Positions 43,236 to 52,866 of a stretch of 64,000 nucleotides of DNA are shown here, one piece after another. Positions within the stretch are counted from its first letter, which is position 1, and every line of letters starts with the position of its first letter. This stretch comes from Pedobacter rhodius (GTDB taxonomy: Bacteria; Bacteroidota; Bacteroidia; Sphingobacteriales; Sphingobacteriaceae): the NCBI RefSeq assembly GCF_027213645.1, contig NZ_JAPWGL010000003.1:310001-374000 (forward strand), in the 5' to 3' direction. Under the pieces are notes generated by a model, which saw nothing but the letters and a program-made list of their open reading frames with translations, searched no databases and was not told where the DNA came from. Both the position numbers and the translations under genes were made by a program.

Positions 43236-46115
43236 TTAAAACTTATAAGATGCGGTCAGGTAAAATGCCCTTGGCGGATTAGATATTGTAAAATAAGGTG
43301 TGTTGTTTGCAACGGCAGCATCAAACTGCGCTTTATTGAAACTTCCTGCCCCGGTTAGCTGTGTAATCAGATTGCCTGGTCTTGCCCAACTCATCACCTG
43401 ATAATTATTAAACAGGTTATTTACATTTGCACTAAGGGTAATTTTACGGCTCAAATTGTAACCTGCACCCATGTCAAAATTAGAAAATGACGGTAGGTAA
43501 AAAACATTGGGCGCATTGGCTTGTCTTTTACCAAGGTAAGACCAGGTAACGAATACATATAATTTATTAATGTGATAAGTTGGTGTAAGTCTTGAAATGA
43601 TTCTGGCATTGTTATCTGTTTCATTGCCTGAGTAAGAGATTTTAGTATCATCTGCAATACCCGGGTTATTTGCAACCCAGTAATCGGCCTCAACAATTTT
43701 CGAACGCTGAAAAGTAGCAACGGCTTTAAGACTTAAATTTTTGGTTATCGTATAATCACCTTCTATCTCAATACCAAAAGTACGGTATTTGCTATACAAC
43801 GATGGTGTGGTATAAAGTGTTCCATCGGCGTTTGTAAATATGGCGGCATTGGGTACGCCACTTAAAACACTATAAAAAGGGGTTACAAACAAATCAAGGT
43901 TTTTTCTGCGTGCTTTAAGCCCAAGTTCTAATTGCTCGGTTGTGCGAACTTCAGGATTTAGCAAGGCAACTGTTTCAGGTCGGTTTGCAGCAAAATAAAC
44001 ATCCATATCCGGCGATTTCTTGCCCCTCGAATAACGGGTATAAATGGCGGTATTATCGTTAAATTTATAGTTTAAAGCACCAGAAAAGGAAAAAGTGTTT
44101 AACCGCCTGTCAAAGGCAACCGAGGTAATTCTATCGAGTGTATTATTGTTATAGAATGTTTTTATGTCGTTATCTGTGCCACCTTGTACACCGGTTTTAA
44201 AATAGGTCCGCTGGTTAAAAGCCGTTACTTTTGCTGTTTCAAAACGTCCCCCCCAATCGAAAGTTAATTTTGGGCTTAGATTCCAGGTTTGACCTAAAAA
44301 AAATGCATACTGGGCTTGTGTAACGCTGAAATCAAGGAAACCACCGGTATCGCCATTGGCCTGTGCAATACCGTCGGCATTGGTTACCTGGTGTATACCT
44401 GTTGTTCCGCCCAATGTTGCGCCGGTAAATGTTAAGGAGGTTAATCGTGGTCTGTCTTCAATGGTGCCTAATGCAACGCCATCAATACCTGAATAGCGGT
44501 GTGCTTTAGATCTGCCATAGTACATACCGGCATTAAAGCTCATATTCTTAAACCGCTTGTTTAAGGTAAACTGATTAATTACCTCGTTTACCTGATTTTC
44601 ATAAGTGCCTAAAATTGAAAAGTAAATGGAATGCGGGCTTACGCTTTGGCCGGGCAGAATATCTTTCGCGATGCTATAAGATGGCAAACCGCCTGCACCC
44701 GCCGTGGCATTTACGCTCATTAATTCTTCACCCGTTTTAGCATCTTTAAAAGAATAATTACCAAAACCTAAACCGGTAAGTCCCGACAGGAGTGCATAAG
44801 TTGTTAAATCCGTTCCACTCATAATTGATGCATTGGTGGTGCTGTAATGAATGTCATTTTCAGAATAACGGAACGCATTGGTAATCGACCAGTTGTCGCC
44901 CAGTTTTTGTTCCCAAACGGCACCAACCGATTTGTATTTACTCTTAACCAGGTTGGAAGGATTTAATGAGATTGTTCCTCCGCCAATGTATCTTGGTGAT
45001 GTAAATTCAAATTTGGGCATTAAAATCGTCGAAAATATATCAAAACCCTGACTTGGTTTAGGGTCGGAAAAACTATTGGTGGGTAGCAGTTGTACATAGC
45101 CATTTCTATCGTTCAGGTATTTCCCGATAATTTTCAGTGAACCGGTTTTATAGGTTTTTAAAATATTGGCTTTGATTTGCCCGCCCTTATTTATCGGATA
45201 GCCCGGATAGCGACCACTTTGATCATACCTGTAAAAACCACCTACATTAAAAAACCAGTTGTCTTTTATCGGTCCTCCGAAATCGACATCGAACCGTGCC
45301 AATGGGTTGCCACCATCCCTCCCCTGGAAACCATATTTTGTTCTCACTTCGCCTTCGAATGTATTTCCACCGGTTTTGGAAACATAGTTAAAAATTCCAC
45401 CGGGTGCATTTGCTGCAGTAACCGAGGCTGTTCCACCACGTACGGCCTCTAACCTCGCCAGGGTTGCATCCGGGCGAAGGAAAAAATCCGGACCATAACT
45501 AAAATAGGTTATGTTTGTTACCGGGATACCATCTTCCTGCATAGAAACATATTCGTAGCCAAAGCTTCCATCCTGCGAACCGGCGGTTATACCGCGTGAG
45601 GCCACACTATTTCTAATTTCACCATTTGATGAGTTTACAAACACGCCCGGTGCATTCTTTAACAAATCTGCAGCACTAGCGGGAACTATCCTATCTATCT
45701 GAGCACTGTTTATGGTGGTAATAGCCACAGAAGCATCAATACGTTTACGTTTATCGAAAGCCCCGGTTACCACAACCTCATCCATTGTATTGACGGCTGG
45801 ATTTAAGGTAATGTTGGTTTTGCTATTCACATCAAGCCTGATTTCTTTTAATGAATAACCTAAAAAAGAAATGATAACAACTTCTTTCTGGCCGGCAATA
45901 TTTGTGAAAATAAATGCTCCGCTCTGGTCGGTTGTGGTTGTTTTTCCACTTGTTTTAAGTTTTACAGTAGCTCCGGCGATGCCATTTCCCTGCTCATCCT
46001 TAACAATCCCGGAGATTGTATTTGTTTGCGCCATACAAATGCTGATGCTCAACAAAAATAGTAAAAGCATAAAGAGGCTCTTGCCTGGCCGTTTGTGTAG
46101 TCGTTTTGGTTTCAT
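43236..46115 (-). CDS. TonB-dependent receptor with carboxypeptidase-regulatory domain
   Basis: This large outer-membrane receptor has 959 residues with a signal peptide (ending MAQ) and a CarboxypepD-regulatory-like domain (about 32-110). A plug domain lies at about 115-235 (VVTGAFDKRKRIDASVAI, ARLEAVRGGTASVTAANAPGGIFNYVSK) and a barrel from about 250 ends in FYLTASYKF. There is no SusD gene beside it, so it is not a glycan SusCD pair. It lies in a cluster with exported esterases, an acyl-CoA ligase and AraC. It starts 14 nt after the upstream esterase stop and is very likely co-transcribed. A hydrophobic ester-type substrate is inferred. Confidence 0.92.
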   Translation of the reverse strand: MKPKRLHKRPGKSLFMLLLFLLSISICMAQTNTISGIVKDEQGNGIAGATVKLKTSGKTTTTDQSGAFIFTNIAGQKEVVIISFLGYSLKEIRLDVNSKTNITLNPAVNTMDEVVVTGAFDKRKRIDASVAITTINSAQIDRIVPASAADLLKNAPGVFVNSSNGEIRNSVASRGITAGSQDGSFGYEYVSMQEDGIPVTNITYFSYGPDFFLRPDATLARLEAVRGGTASVTAANAPGGIFNYVSKTGGNTFEGEVRTKYGFQGRDGGNPLARFDVDFGGPIKDNWFFNVGGFYRYDQSGRYPGYPINKGGQIKANILKTYKTGSLKIIGKYLNDRNGYVQLLPTNSFSDPKPSQGFDIFSTILMPKFEFTSPRYIGGGTISLNPSNLVKSKYKSVGAVWEQKLGDNWSITNAFRYSENDIHYSTTNASIMSGTDLTTYALLSGLTGLGFGNYSFKDAKTGEELMSVNATAGAGGLPSYSIAKDILPGQSVSPHSIYFSILGTYENQVNEVINQFTLNKRFKNMSFNAGMYYGRSKAHRYSGIDGVALGTIEDRPRLTSLTFTGATLGGTTGIHQVTNADGIAQANGDTGGFLDFSVTQAQYAFFLGQTWNLSPKLTFDWGGRFETAKVTAFNQRTYFKTGVQGGTDNDIKTFYNNNTLDRITSVAFDRRLNTFSFSGALNYKFNDNTAIYTRYSRGKKSPDMDVYFAANRPETVALLNPEVRTTEQLELGLKARRKNLDLFVTPFYSVLSGVPNAAIFTNADGTLYTTPSLYSKYRTFGIEIEGDYTITKNLSLKAVATFQRSKIVEADYWVANNPGIADDTKISYSGNETDNNARIISRLTPTYHINKLYVFVTWSYLGKRQANAPNVFYLPSFSNFDMGAGYNLSRKITLSANVNNLFNNYQVMSWARPGNLITQLTGAGSFNKAQFDAAVANNTPYFTISNPPRAFYLTASYKF

Positions 46116-46129
46116 ATCTTCATTTTTAG

Positions 46130-47158
46130 TTATTGGTTCAATAGTTTATTTGCCATGTAGTACAGTTCGGTATTTGCTCTTTCTGGTACAAATCCATGCG
46201 GATAACCTGCATAATTATGTACTTCGGTATAAATGCCCGCTTCTATCAGTCTTTTGGCATACAGCAGTCCTCCGTCTCGTAAAGGATCTACACCACAGGT
46301 TAAAATATAGGTTGGGGGTATGTTTTTTAGATCTTTTGCCAATCCGGGCAAAGCATAATCCGGTACATTTTTATATTGTTTTTCGCCTAGATAAAGTTTA
46401 AGGTATTTGGTTAAATCGGCTCCTTTTAAAGCAGGAATATTCCGGTATTCTATAACAGATACATGTGTGGTATCCAAATCAGACGGTGGAAAAACAAGCA
46501 GTTGTGCCTTAATTTTTGGGCCTTTTTCTGCCCGGGCTTTAAGTACAATACTTCCGGCTATTGCCGCACCAGCACTACCGCCACCAACACCAACCTTGGT
46601 GGTATCAATTCCATATTTACCGGCCTGGTTAATACCCCAAAGTAAGGTTGCATAGCCATCGTTTACACCTGCCGGAAAAATATTTTCAGGCGCCAAACGG
46701 TAATCAACCGAAATAACCACCACTTTCGAGCGAATGGCCATTGTTGCACAAGCCTGATGATCGCTGGTTAGGTTTCCGGCTACAAAACCACCTCCATGAA
46801 ACCAAACCAGTAAGGGTATGTTTCCCGCAGAAAATTTAGGACGGTAAATACGAACAGGCACCAGGGGGTCGTTCTTGTCAAGCCCCGGAATGGATAAGTC
46901 CATTACCTCAACACTATCGGCATTTTTTAATTTTGGCAACGGCCTTGCTTTGTCAGCTTTTCTGGCGCTGGCGATAAATGCATCATCAAACTTGGATATA
47001 GGGCCAAAGGCCAGCATCTTTATTTCGGGAGATAAACGAAGACTTACTTCAGTTGGGGTAAGCGGTTTTACACTTGTTTTTGATGCCTTTTTTTGCTGTG
47101 CAAAAGTTGTAACAGCAATAAAAAGAAAGGATAGTGAGAGCATGCCTAATTTTTTCAT
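46130..47158 (-). CDS. exported alpha/beta hydrolase, HSL-like esterase
   Basis: This 342-residue hydrolase has a signal peptide (ending TFAQ) and the hormone-sensitive-lipase-type fold. The oxyanion motif is WFHGGGFVAG, the nucleophile motif is GGGSAGAAIA (usual form GDSAGG), the acid is in CGVDPLRDGG and the histidine is in GYPHGF. Such enzymes cleave short- to medium-chain esters. It starts 4 nt after the second esterase stop and precedes the TonB receptor by 14 nt. Periplasmic location beside a receptor and a ligase suggests a role in processing an imported ester. Confidence 0.92.
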   Translation of the reverse strand: MKKLGMLSLSFLFIAVTTFAQQKKASKTSVKPLTPTEVSLRLSPEIKMLAFGPISKFDDAFIASARKADKARPLPKLKNADSVEVMDLSIPGLDKNDPLVPVRIYRPKFSAGNIPLLVWFHGGGFVAGNLTSDHQACATMAIRSKVVVISVDYRLAPENIFPAGVNDGYATLLWGINQAGKYGIDTTKVGVGGGSAGAAIAGSIVLKARAEKGPKIKAQLLVFPPSDLDTTHVSVIEYRNIPALKGADLTKYLKLYLGEKQYKNVPDYALPGLAKDLKNIPPTYILTCGVDPLRDGGLLYAKRLIEAGIYTEVHNYAGYPHGFVPERANTELYYMANKLLNQ

Positions 47159-47162
47159 AAGT

Positions 47163-48011
47163 TTATTTTTTTTGTCCGTATTTTTTTATAAAAGCCACTG
47201 CGGCCTTGTATAATGCTAATTTTTCTATTGGTTTTTTATCAAGGTCGTGCGCCAGCCCCGGCACTTGTATAAATTCTACAGCTGCTTTTTTACTGCGTAA
47301 CTTTTCCGCTAATTGTTGCGACTGGCGAATCTGAACAACCGGATCAATTACGCCATGAGCGATAAACGTGGGTATGTTTTTAGCGTATGTTATGGGGCTT
47401 GCAAGTGCAAAACTTTCGGGAACATGTTTTACATCGGTAAAGCGATTGCCGGCTATTTTTTCGACTAAACCCATTAAATTAGCTTTAATGCAATAGTTTA
47501 AGGTACTGGTATCGGTAAAATTAGTTGGTCCGCTAAAATCGACAATGGCGTTAATTTTTTTTGAAGAGGTGTAGCCATATAATAAGGCCAGGTGAGCGCC
47601 CGAACTAAAACCGGCAGTGCTGAAGCCATCCGCACGCGTATTCCATTTTGCAGCATTTTTTACGCAGTAATTTGCTGCCTGATCGATATCTTCGAGTATT
47701 TGTTTATAATGTATTGTCGAATCATTGGCATACCTGTGGTTTAGATTTACAGATGCTATGCCTTGTTTTAGCAGGTATTCCTGAAAATCCCTTACATACT
47801 CTTTTCCGGCCTGTACCCAGGCACCGCCATGTATTAAAATAACAAAAGGTGTTTTAGGTGTAACATCTGGCGGGAGATACAAGTCTAGTCTGTTTCGCTC
47901 AAAATTGCCATATTTCAAATCGGTTTGTCTAACCGTATCTTTTTGGGCTAATGCAGCTGTTGAGCTCATCAACAGGAAAATAAAAAATTTAATCATGCTT
48001 TTCTTTACCAT
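47163..48011 (-). CDS. exported alpha/beta hydrolase, BD-FAE-like carboxylesterase
   Basis: This 282-residue hydrolase has a signal peptide (MIKFFIFLLMSSTAALAQ) and a small esterase fold of the BD-FAE/carboxylesterase type. It has the oxyanion motif ILIHGGAWVQAG, the nucleophile in STAGFSSGAHLALL, the acid in HGVIDPVVQI and the histidine in LAHDLD. The start at ATG 48011 is 5 nt past the ligase stop. An upstream ATG at 48080 would run into the ligase, and a second internal ATG at 47996 is also possible. It forms a tight operon with the ligase and the other esterase. Confidence 0.88.
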   Translation of the reverse strand: MVKKSMIKFFIFLLMSSTAALAQKDTVRQTDLKYGNFERNRLDLYLPPDVTPKTPFVILIHGGAWVQAGKEYVRDFQEYLLKQGIASVNLNHRYANDSTIHYKQILEDIDQAANYCVKNAAKWNTRADGFSTAGFSSGAHLALLYGYTSSKKINAIVDFSGPTNFTDTSTLNYCIKANLMGLVEKIAGNRFTDVKHVPESFALASPITYAKNIPTFIAHGVIDPVVQIRQSQQLAEKLRSKKAAVEFIQVPGLAHDLDKKPIEKLALYKAAVAFIKKYGQKK

Positions 48012-48016
48012 AACAT

Positions 48017-49555
48017 TTACATATTTCTGAGTTCTTTTTTCAATAACTTCCCGGTTGCGGTCATTGGTAAGCTCGTACAAAATTCAACCATACGGGGGTA
48101 TTTATATGATGCGAGTCGTTCCTGGCACCATACTATTATTTCTTCGGCCCTTACTTTTTGCCCTTCTTTAAGTATGATAAAGGCTTTTACCTCTTCGCCC
48201 AGTTTATCATGAGGTAAACCAATTACAGCCACCAGTGATACGGCAGGATGCTTCATTATAACCTCCTCAATTTCCCTGGGGTAAACATTCATACCACCCC
48301 GTATGATCATATCCTTTAACCTGTCTACAATAAAATAGAATCCATCTTCATCTTTTATGGCGATATCCCCGGAGTGCATCCAGCCGTTTTTAATTACTTC
48401 GCTCGTGTCTTCAGGTTTGCGGTAGTAGCCTTTCATCACATTGTGTCCTTTAAAAATCAGTTCTCCTTTTATTCCCGACGGCAATTCTTCACCATTGCTT
48501 CCAACTATCTTCACTTTTACGCCCCATACTGCCGTTCCGATGGAGCCGGGTTTTTTACCCACCCGTAAATCATTAAAAGTAACTACCGGGGCACCTTCGC
48601 TCATTCCGTAACCCTCTAAAATTTGTACGCCAAACCGTTTTTCAAAACCATTGAGTACGGCCAGCGGTAAAGAAGCACCTCCCGAAATACAAAGCCGGAG
48701 GCTTTTAATAATAGCCTCATCTTGTATTTCGGGGTGTTGTATGTTTAATAATGCCCAGTACATGGTTGGCACACCGGCAAAAAGGGTTACTTTGTAGGTT
48801 GTTAGGTGCTCAATGATTTCCTTTGCTTCAAATTTTGGCACCAGGATACTGTGTGCTGCCTTATAAAGTCCGGCATTTAACAAAACCGTCATTCCGAAAA
48901 TATGGAACAATGGCAATACCACAAGCTGTACATCACTTGTGCTAACGGAAAACAGATCAGAAGAAAGTACTGCATTGCAAAAAAGATTTGAATGCGTTAA
49001 TTCTGCACCTTTAGGTTTACCGGTTGTTCCTGAAGTATAAATAATGACAGCAGTATCGTCTGCAGATGTTGTGTAGGAATCAAAGTTTGCAGATTGTCCC
49101 TCAAGCAACTCTTGTATAGTATAGGTGTTTTTACCAACCGGTTTATCTTCACCAATTAAAACAAAGTTTTTGCAGCCAGGTACTTTGTTAAACGCCTCCC
49201 GGCCAAAATCGCCGATGGGAAGGGTTTGGCTGCCTTTGAAACAGAAATAGGTATTTGCTTCGCAATCTTCGAGGTGGTATTTTATTTCATCTGCTTTAAG
49301 CAATATATTTAAGGGAACCACTACCGCACCGGTTTTTAGCGCCGCATAATAGATAACCGGAAACCAGATACAGTTTGGGCAAGATATGGCAACCTTATGG
49401 CCTGGCTTTATACCGATTTCATTTAAGCCATTGGCCAGGTTATTTGCCAGCGCATTAACTTCACTGAAGGTAAAACTCGAATTTGCAAAACTAAAAGCAG
49501 GATTGGAGCCGAACTTAATGGCACTATCCTCCATAAGCACAGATAAGTTTAACAT
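48017..49555 (-). CDS. acyl-CoA synthetase / AMP-binding ligase
   Basis: This 512-residue ligase activates a carboxylic acid as acyl-AMP and then acyl-CoA. It shows the AMP-binding motif IYTSGTTGKPKG, GYGMSEGAP (motif A5), the SGDIAIKDEDGFYFIVDRLKDMI block with the hinge aspartate, RGGMNVYPREIEEV and the catalytic lysine in TATGKLLKK near the end. It fits long-chain fatty-acid or aryl-acid ligases equally well, so the acid is not assigned. There is no signal peptide, so it acts in the cytoplasm on an acid released by the exported esterases in the same operon. This is inference from context. Confidence 0.92.
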   Translation of the reverse strand: MLNLSVLMEDSAIKFGSNPAFSFANSSFTFSEVNALANNLANGLNEIGIKPGHKVAISCPNCIWFPVIYYAALKTGAVVVPLNILLKADEIKYHLEDCEANTYFCFKGSQTLPIGDFGREAFNKVPGCKNFVLIGEDKPVGKNTYTIQELLEGQSANFDSYTTSADDTAVIIYTSGTTGKPKGAELTHSNLFCNAVLSSDLFSVSTSDVQLVVLPLFHIFGMTVLLNAGLYKAAHSILVPKFEAKEIIEHLTTYKVTLFAGVPTMYWALLNIQHPEIQDEAIIKSLRLCISGGASLPLAVLNGFEKRFGVQILEGYGMSEGAPVVTFNDLRVGKKPGSIGTAVWGVKVKIVGSNGEELPSGIKGELIFKGHNVMKGYYRKPEDTSEVIKNGWMHSGDIAIKDEDGFYFIVDRLKDMIIRGGMNVYPREIEEVIMKHPAVSLVAVIGLPHDKLGEEVKAFIILKEGQKVRAEEIIVWCQERLASYKYPRMVEFCTSLPMTATGKLLKKELRNM

Positions 49556-49653
49556 ACATCACTTGGTTAGATTGACTTGGTGATATGAAGCTAAATATTA
49601 TGCATGCAGAATAAAAATCGAAACGGGAATTAAATATTTCGAAACGGGAATTT

Positions 49654-50526
49654 CTATATTTTACCGTAGTAACGCTTAAACAGCGCTTCAAAATGTTTGA
49701 TGTTTGTGTAACCCAGGCTCCTCGCCGTTTCTTTAAAATCGAGGTGATTTTCAACAATTAAGCGGTTAGCCCGCTCTATTTTTTGCTGGATAATGTACTG
49801 CCGGATGGGTAAACCATAAATTTTTTTAAAATCACGTTTGAGATCGCACTCATTTAAGCCAACAGAACGGCTGAGTTGCAGAATGCTTATTTCTTTATCT
49901 AAATTTCCGAGAATCATGGTATGCGCTTCGCTGATGCAATCTACACGCCGCTGGGGCAGGCTACAATCAGTCAGCGGACCCATTTTGGCATTGCTAAGCT
50001 GACGAATCACGTAGAAAACAAACTCTGTTAATTTCGCATCAAGCAACATGGTATTCGAAAAATCGTCAGATGGAATTTCAAAAAGCTGTTTTATCATTTG
50101 CTTAATCTGCGGGTCATTTGCAAAGGCAGGAAAACGACAGGATAAATCAAACCTGGTGCCGATAAAATAATCTTCCGGAATAAAAAATCTTATTCCATCT
50201 ACACGGGTTATTTCCCATTCAAATTTTTTTGCACCTTCTAATGCGGATGAATGGATAACCTGATCAACATTGCTAACCCTGAAATCAATCAATCCTTTTT
50301 TACCCACAGGATCATGGGAGCAAAAAACCGTTGGCTCATTAAAATCCCAAATACCGCGAAAAAAGTGAATATCATTTTTTACGAAAAGTTGTACGAATCC
50401 GGCGCCTATACATTCAGGTAAAGTAACGCTTTGAGAAGACCAGGTATTATACAGCGAAAAACCGTATTTATTAATCAGCTCTGCCAGAAATCTTGCCGGA
50501 TCTGCATAGGGCAACAACAACTGCAT
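49654..50526 (-). CDS. AraC family transcriptional regulator
   Basis: This 290-residue regulator has an N-terminal ligand or dimerisation region with no recognised domain and a C-terminal AraC double-HTH from about 190 to 285. The HTH shows EISILQLSRSVGLNECDLKRDFKKIYGLPIRQYI and FKETARSLGYTNIKHFEALFKRYYGK. It lies 98 nt upstream of the acyl-CoA ligase on the same strand and probably activates the downstream catabolic operon. The effector is unknown. Confidence 0.9.
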   Translation of the reverse strand: MQLLLPYADPARFLAELINKYGFSLYNTWSSQSVTLPECIGAGFVQLFVKNDIHFFRGIWDFNEPTVFCSHDPVGKKGLIDFRVSNVDQVIHSSALEGAKKFEWEITRVDGIRFFIPEDYFIGTRFDLSCRFPAFANDPQIKQMIKQLFEIPSDDFSNTMLLDAKLTEFVFYVIRQLSNAKMGPLTDCSLPQRRVDCISEAHTMILGNLDKEISILQLSRSVGLNECDLKRDFKKIYGLPIRQYIIQQKIERANRLIVENHLDFKETARSLGYTNIKHFEALFKRYYGKI

Positions 50527-50696
50527 ACAAGTATATATTTGGTTGACTGCAAGTTAAACATTTTTTATCATCAAAGAAATGTTTTTTATACCATAATATT
50601 ATACAACACACCGCATTAATGATAAAATAATAACCATCACTTGGAAAATTAATATCATCAAAAACAGATGAACCGGTTATGTCTAACAGCCCGATG

Positions 50697-51839
50697 TTAA
50701 TCCAGGAGTGTCCAGGTTTTTTTTGCCTGCACCTGCTGTACCATCTGTTGTTCTGCAACCACAATGTTTTCTTTACGCTGGCCAATGTATTCCAGTTGGC
50801 TCAGTTTATTCCAAAGGGCAACCAATACGCTCATAAAATCATTCACTGTAAGCATGGAAAGGCTGATCTGCTTGTGATCATAAACAAGTTCTATTGTTTT
50901 GGCAAGGAGTTCTTCAAAATTACCGGGTGTAACATCTTTCCACTCATAAAAATATTTGAGCAGTTCTTCCCTTTCTTTAGGATTAATCAGTTTTATGGCG
51001 GTAAAGAAAATGTGTGCGAGACTGGAAAAATAACCGGTTAACTTTGCCGGCGATTCGCGATAGGCAACATTTCTATATTCATAAAATATAGTTGCGATAT
51101 AATCAACCAGTTTTATGGATATTAACCGGATGTTTTGACCCAGTGCCGTTGTATTTTCCCGTCCGGTTTTATCAATTATCCGGAAAGATGCCAGCTGAAG
51201 ATCATTTAAAAGTGTGCTGAAAGCCTCATAATAACGAATAAGTGCCGGATGACTGGTAATTGTAGAACTCGGTGGTATATAATCCCTCTTGATGGTGAGC
51301 TTTCCATTTTCGTAATACACCTGCCCGATGGTTAGAAAATAATTATCAGGCAGCTGGCCGGCAATTTCATTTTCAGGTAATACAACGATGCTGTAAGATT
51401 TGGCTAATTCAGGGTAGCGGAGCGGATTTTCTTCCGGATCAGGGATGCCGGCAGGTACCCTGGCAAAAGGGTTTACAACAAGTAGAATTACATAATTTCT
51501 AGGTTCCGATTGCCCAAAATAATGGTTATGCACCAGATTATCCATGGCATCGCTTTGTAAAATGTCGATATGGCAACCTTCCGGTGTTATGGCATTGCAA
51601 TACCTTACCCTGATTTCTATATGATTGGTTGCCTTTTCCGTTATTTCTATATCATGGGAACTGTTGTATCCTGAAAACGGCGGAAGAAAGCCGTAATTTG
51701 CATTATTTACATTAATGGAAACCGCATCTCTTACAAAATCCTGTAAATATAGATCGTTAAGGGTAAAATGATCGCTGGATAATTTCATTCCATTGATCCA
51801 GTTTATTGATTTATATTTTAAAGGCTTAATCATAATCAA
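50697..51839 (-). CDS. tssK: T6SS baseplate protein TssK (subtype iii)
   Basis: TssK connects the phage-like baseplate to the membrane complex of the type VI secretion system. This 380-residue homologue starts with INWINGMKLSSDHF, the WxxGMxLxxxHF signature of TssK, followed by the beta-rich shell and helical C-terminal regions. It is shorter than Proteobacterial TssK (about 440), as expected for Bacteroidota. It follows tssN by 18 nt. An in-frame ATG at 51833 is also possible for the start. The neighbours are TssN, TssG, TssF, TssE and TssO-like genes, which confirms the assignment. Confidence 0.85.
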   Translation of the reverse strand: MIMIKPLKYKSINWINGMKLSSDHFTLNDLYLQDFVRDAVSINVNNANYGFLPPFSGYNSSHDIEITEKATNHIEIRVRYCNAITPEGCHIDILQSDAMDNLVHNHYFGQSEPRNYVILLVVNPFARVPAGIPDPEENPLRYPELAKSYSIVVLPENEIAGQLPDNYFLTIGQVYYENGKLTIKRDYIPPSSTITSHPALIRYYEAFSTLLNDLQLASFRIIDKTGRENTTALGQNIRLISIKLVDYIATIFYEYRNVAYRESPAKLTGYFSSLAHIFFTAIKLINPKEREELLKYFYEWKDVTPGNFEELLAKTIELVYDHKQISLSMLTVNDFMSVLVALWNKLSQLEYIGQRKENIVVAEQQMVQQVQAKKTWTLLD

Positions 51840-51857
51840 ATTATTTAATTGTAGCTA

Positions 51858-52751
51858 TTAGATGTAAATTCCGCTTTCCCCTACTTCGTTAGAAACATTA
51901 ACATTTTCTGAAACCCTTTTGGCATAAATCGTCATTTTTTCAGAAATACCATTTTCAGTAATATCCAGGTCGGGATCAATAAATATGTTTCGTTTAAAAA
52001 AGGAAGTTTTTATGAAAAAAATCCATTTATAACCTTCCATGTATTCATCCCTGAATTCTATCGGACTGGCGGCAAATTTAAGGTTATAATCATCAATAAA
52101 TTTATGGAACCAGATGCCAAAATTCATATCCTTTAAAGCCTTAACCTTTACTTTAAGCGGTTCAGCATCGCTGCTTTTTTTGTAAAGTTCCAGCTCCAGT
52201 ACCAGTAGCCGGTTAAAGTCTACATGGTCCATATTTATTTCAAGCGGCGTAGCCGGATATTTCCATATTTTGTAAATTTCTGCAGGTATATGAAGTAACG
52301 AAACGTAAGCCCACCAGAAAATAAGGGGTACAAAAAACCAGCTGATACTGCCTGCACCAAACCAACCGAAATTTATGGAGCTTAACCAGTTAAAAGCGAG
52401 CTGGAATAGATAAACGGATAAAATGGCTGAAATTAACGTGGCAAAAAAGATAAATACCTTGCGGTCGAGTAAATCTTTAGGGTAATATTTTGTTAATAAA
52501 TACACGAATGTAATGCCTGTTAAAACATAATAAATACAGCATATAATATAGCCCCAGGGCATAAAATTAAAATTCAGGAAACCCAGAAAACCGGGAATTG
52601 CTAAAATAATGCCAATAAGCAGAACACTAACGATAAGTCTTTTGTTATTAAGAAACTGATTTTTCTTATTAATAATCGAAAGTACCGCCGTTGACACTAA
52701 AAAAATTAGCGGAAATAAGAGGAAGCGAATGAAAAATGATTGAACGTCCAT
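51858..52751 (-). CDS. tssN: T6SS inner-membrane protein TssN
   Basis: TssN is specific to subtype iii (Bacteroidota) T6SS and replaces part of the Proteobacterial TssJLM complex. This 297-residue protein has five predicted transmembrane helices (about 8-27, 38-58, 65-86, 97-120, 131-157), then a cytoplasmic domain. The tail has the family-like NFGIWFHKFIDDYNLKFAASPI segment. It is upstream of tssK by 18 nt and divergent from tssG. The assignment is from topology, length and neighbours, not a database search. Confidence 0.8.
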   Translation of the reverse strand: MDVQSFFIRFLLFPLIFLVSTAVLSIINKKNQFLNNKRLIVSVLLIGIILAIPGFLGFLNFNFMPWGYIICCIYYVLTGITFVYLLTKYYPKDLLDRKVFIFFATLISAILSVYLFQLAFNWLSSINFGWFGAGSISWFFVPLIFWWAYVSLLHIPAEIYKIWKYPATPLEINMDHVDFNRLLVLELELYKKSSDAEPLKVKVKALKDMNFGIWFHKFIDDYNLKFAASPIEFRDEYMEGYKWIFFIKTSFFKRNIFIDPDLDITENGISEKMTIYAKRVSENVNVSNEVGESGIYI

Positions 52752-52774
52752 TAATTTATAGATGTGATGTATTA

Positions 52775-52782
52775 CAAATATA
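52775..52782 (-). promoter_or_regulatory. putative -7 box of the tssN-tssK operon
   Basis: TATATTTG on the minus strand matches TAnnTTTG exactly, ending 23 nt before the tssN start codon. No clear -33 TTTG is seen at the usual spacing. Confidence 0.45.
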
Positions 52783-52866
52783 GTATCTTTAGTAGTTGAT
52801 TATAATGCTAATTTTATGCTATACTACAAATTTTAACCTATAACAAAAAAACAAGTTTAAAGTTTA

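Noticed and set aside
43236..46115. TonB receptor as part of a SusCD glycan locus
   Set aside because: No SusD-like lipoprotein and no glycoside hydrolase is encoded nearby.
45871..46401. 176-codon plus-strand ORF across the TonB receptor start and the esterase gene
   Set aside because: Antisense to two well-supported genes; the translation has no domain and low-complexity composition, so it is a shadow.
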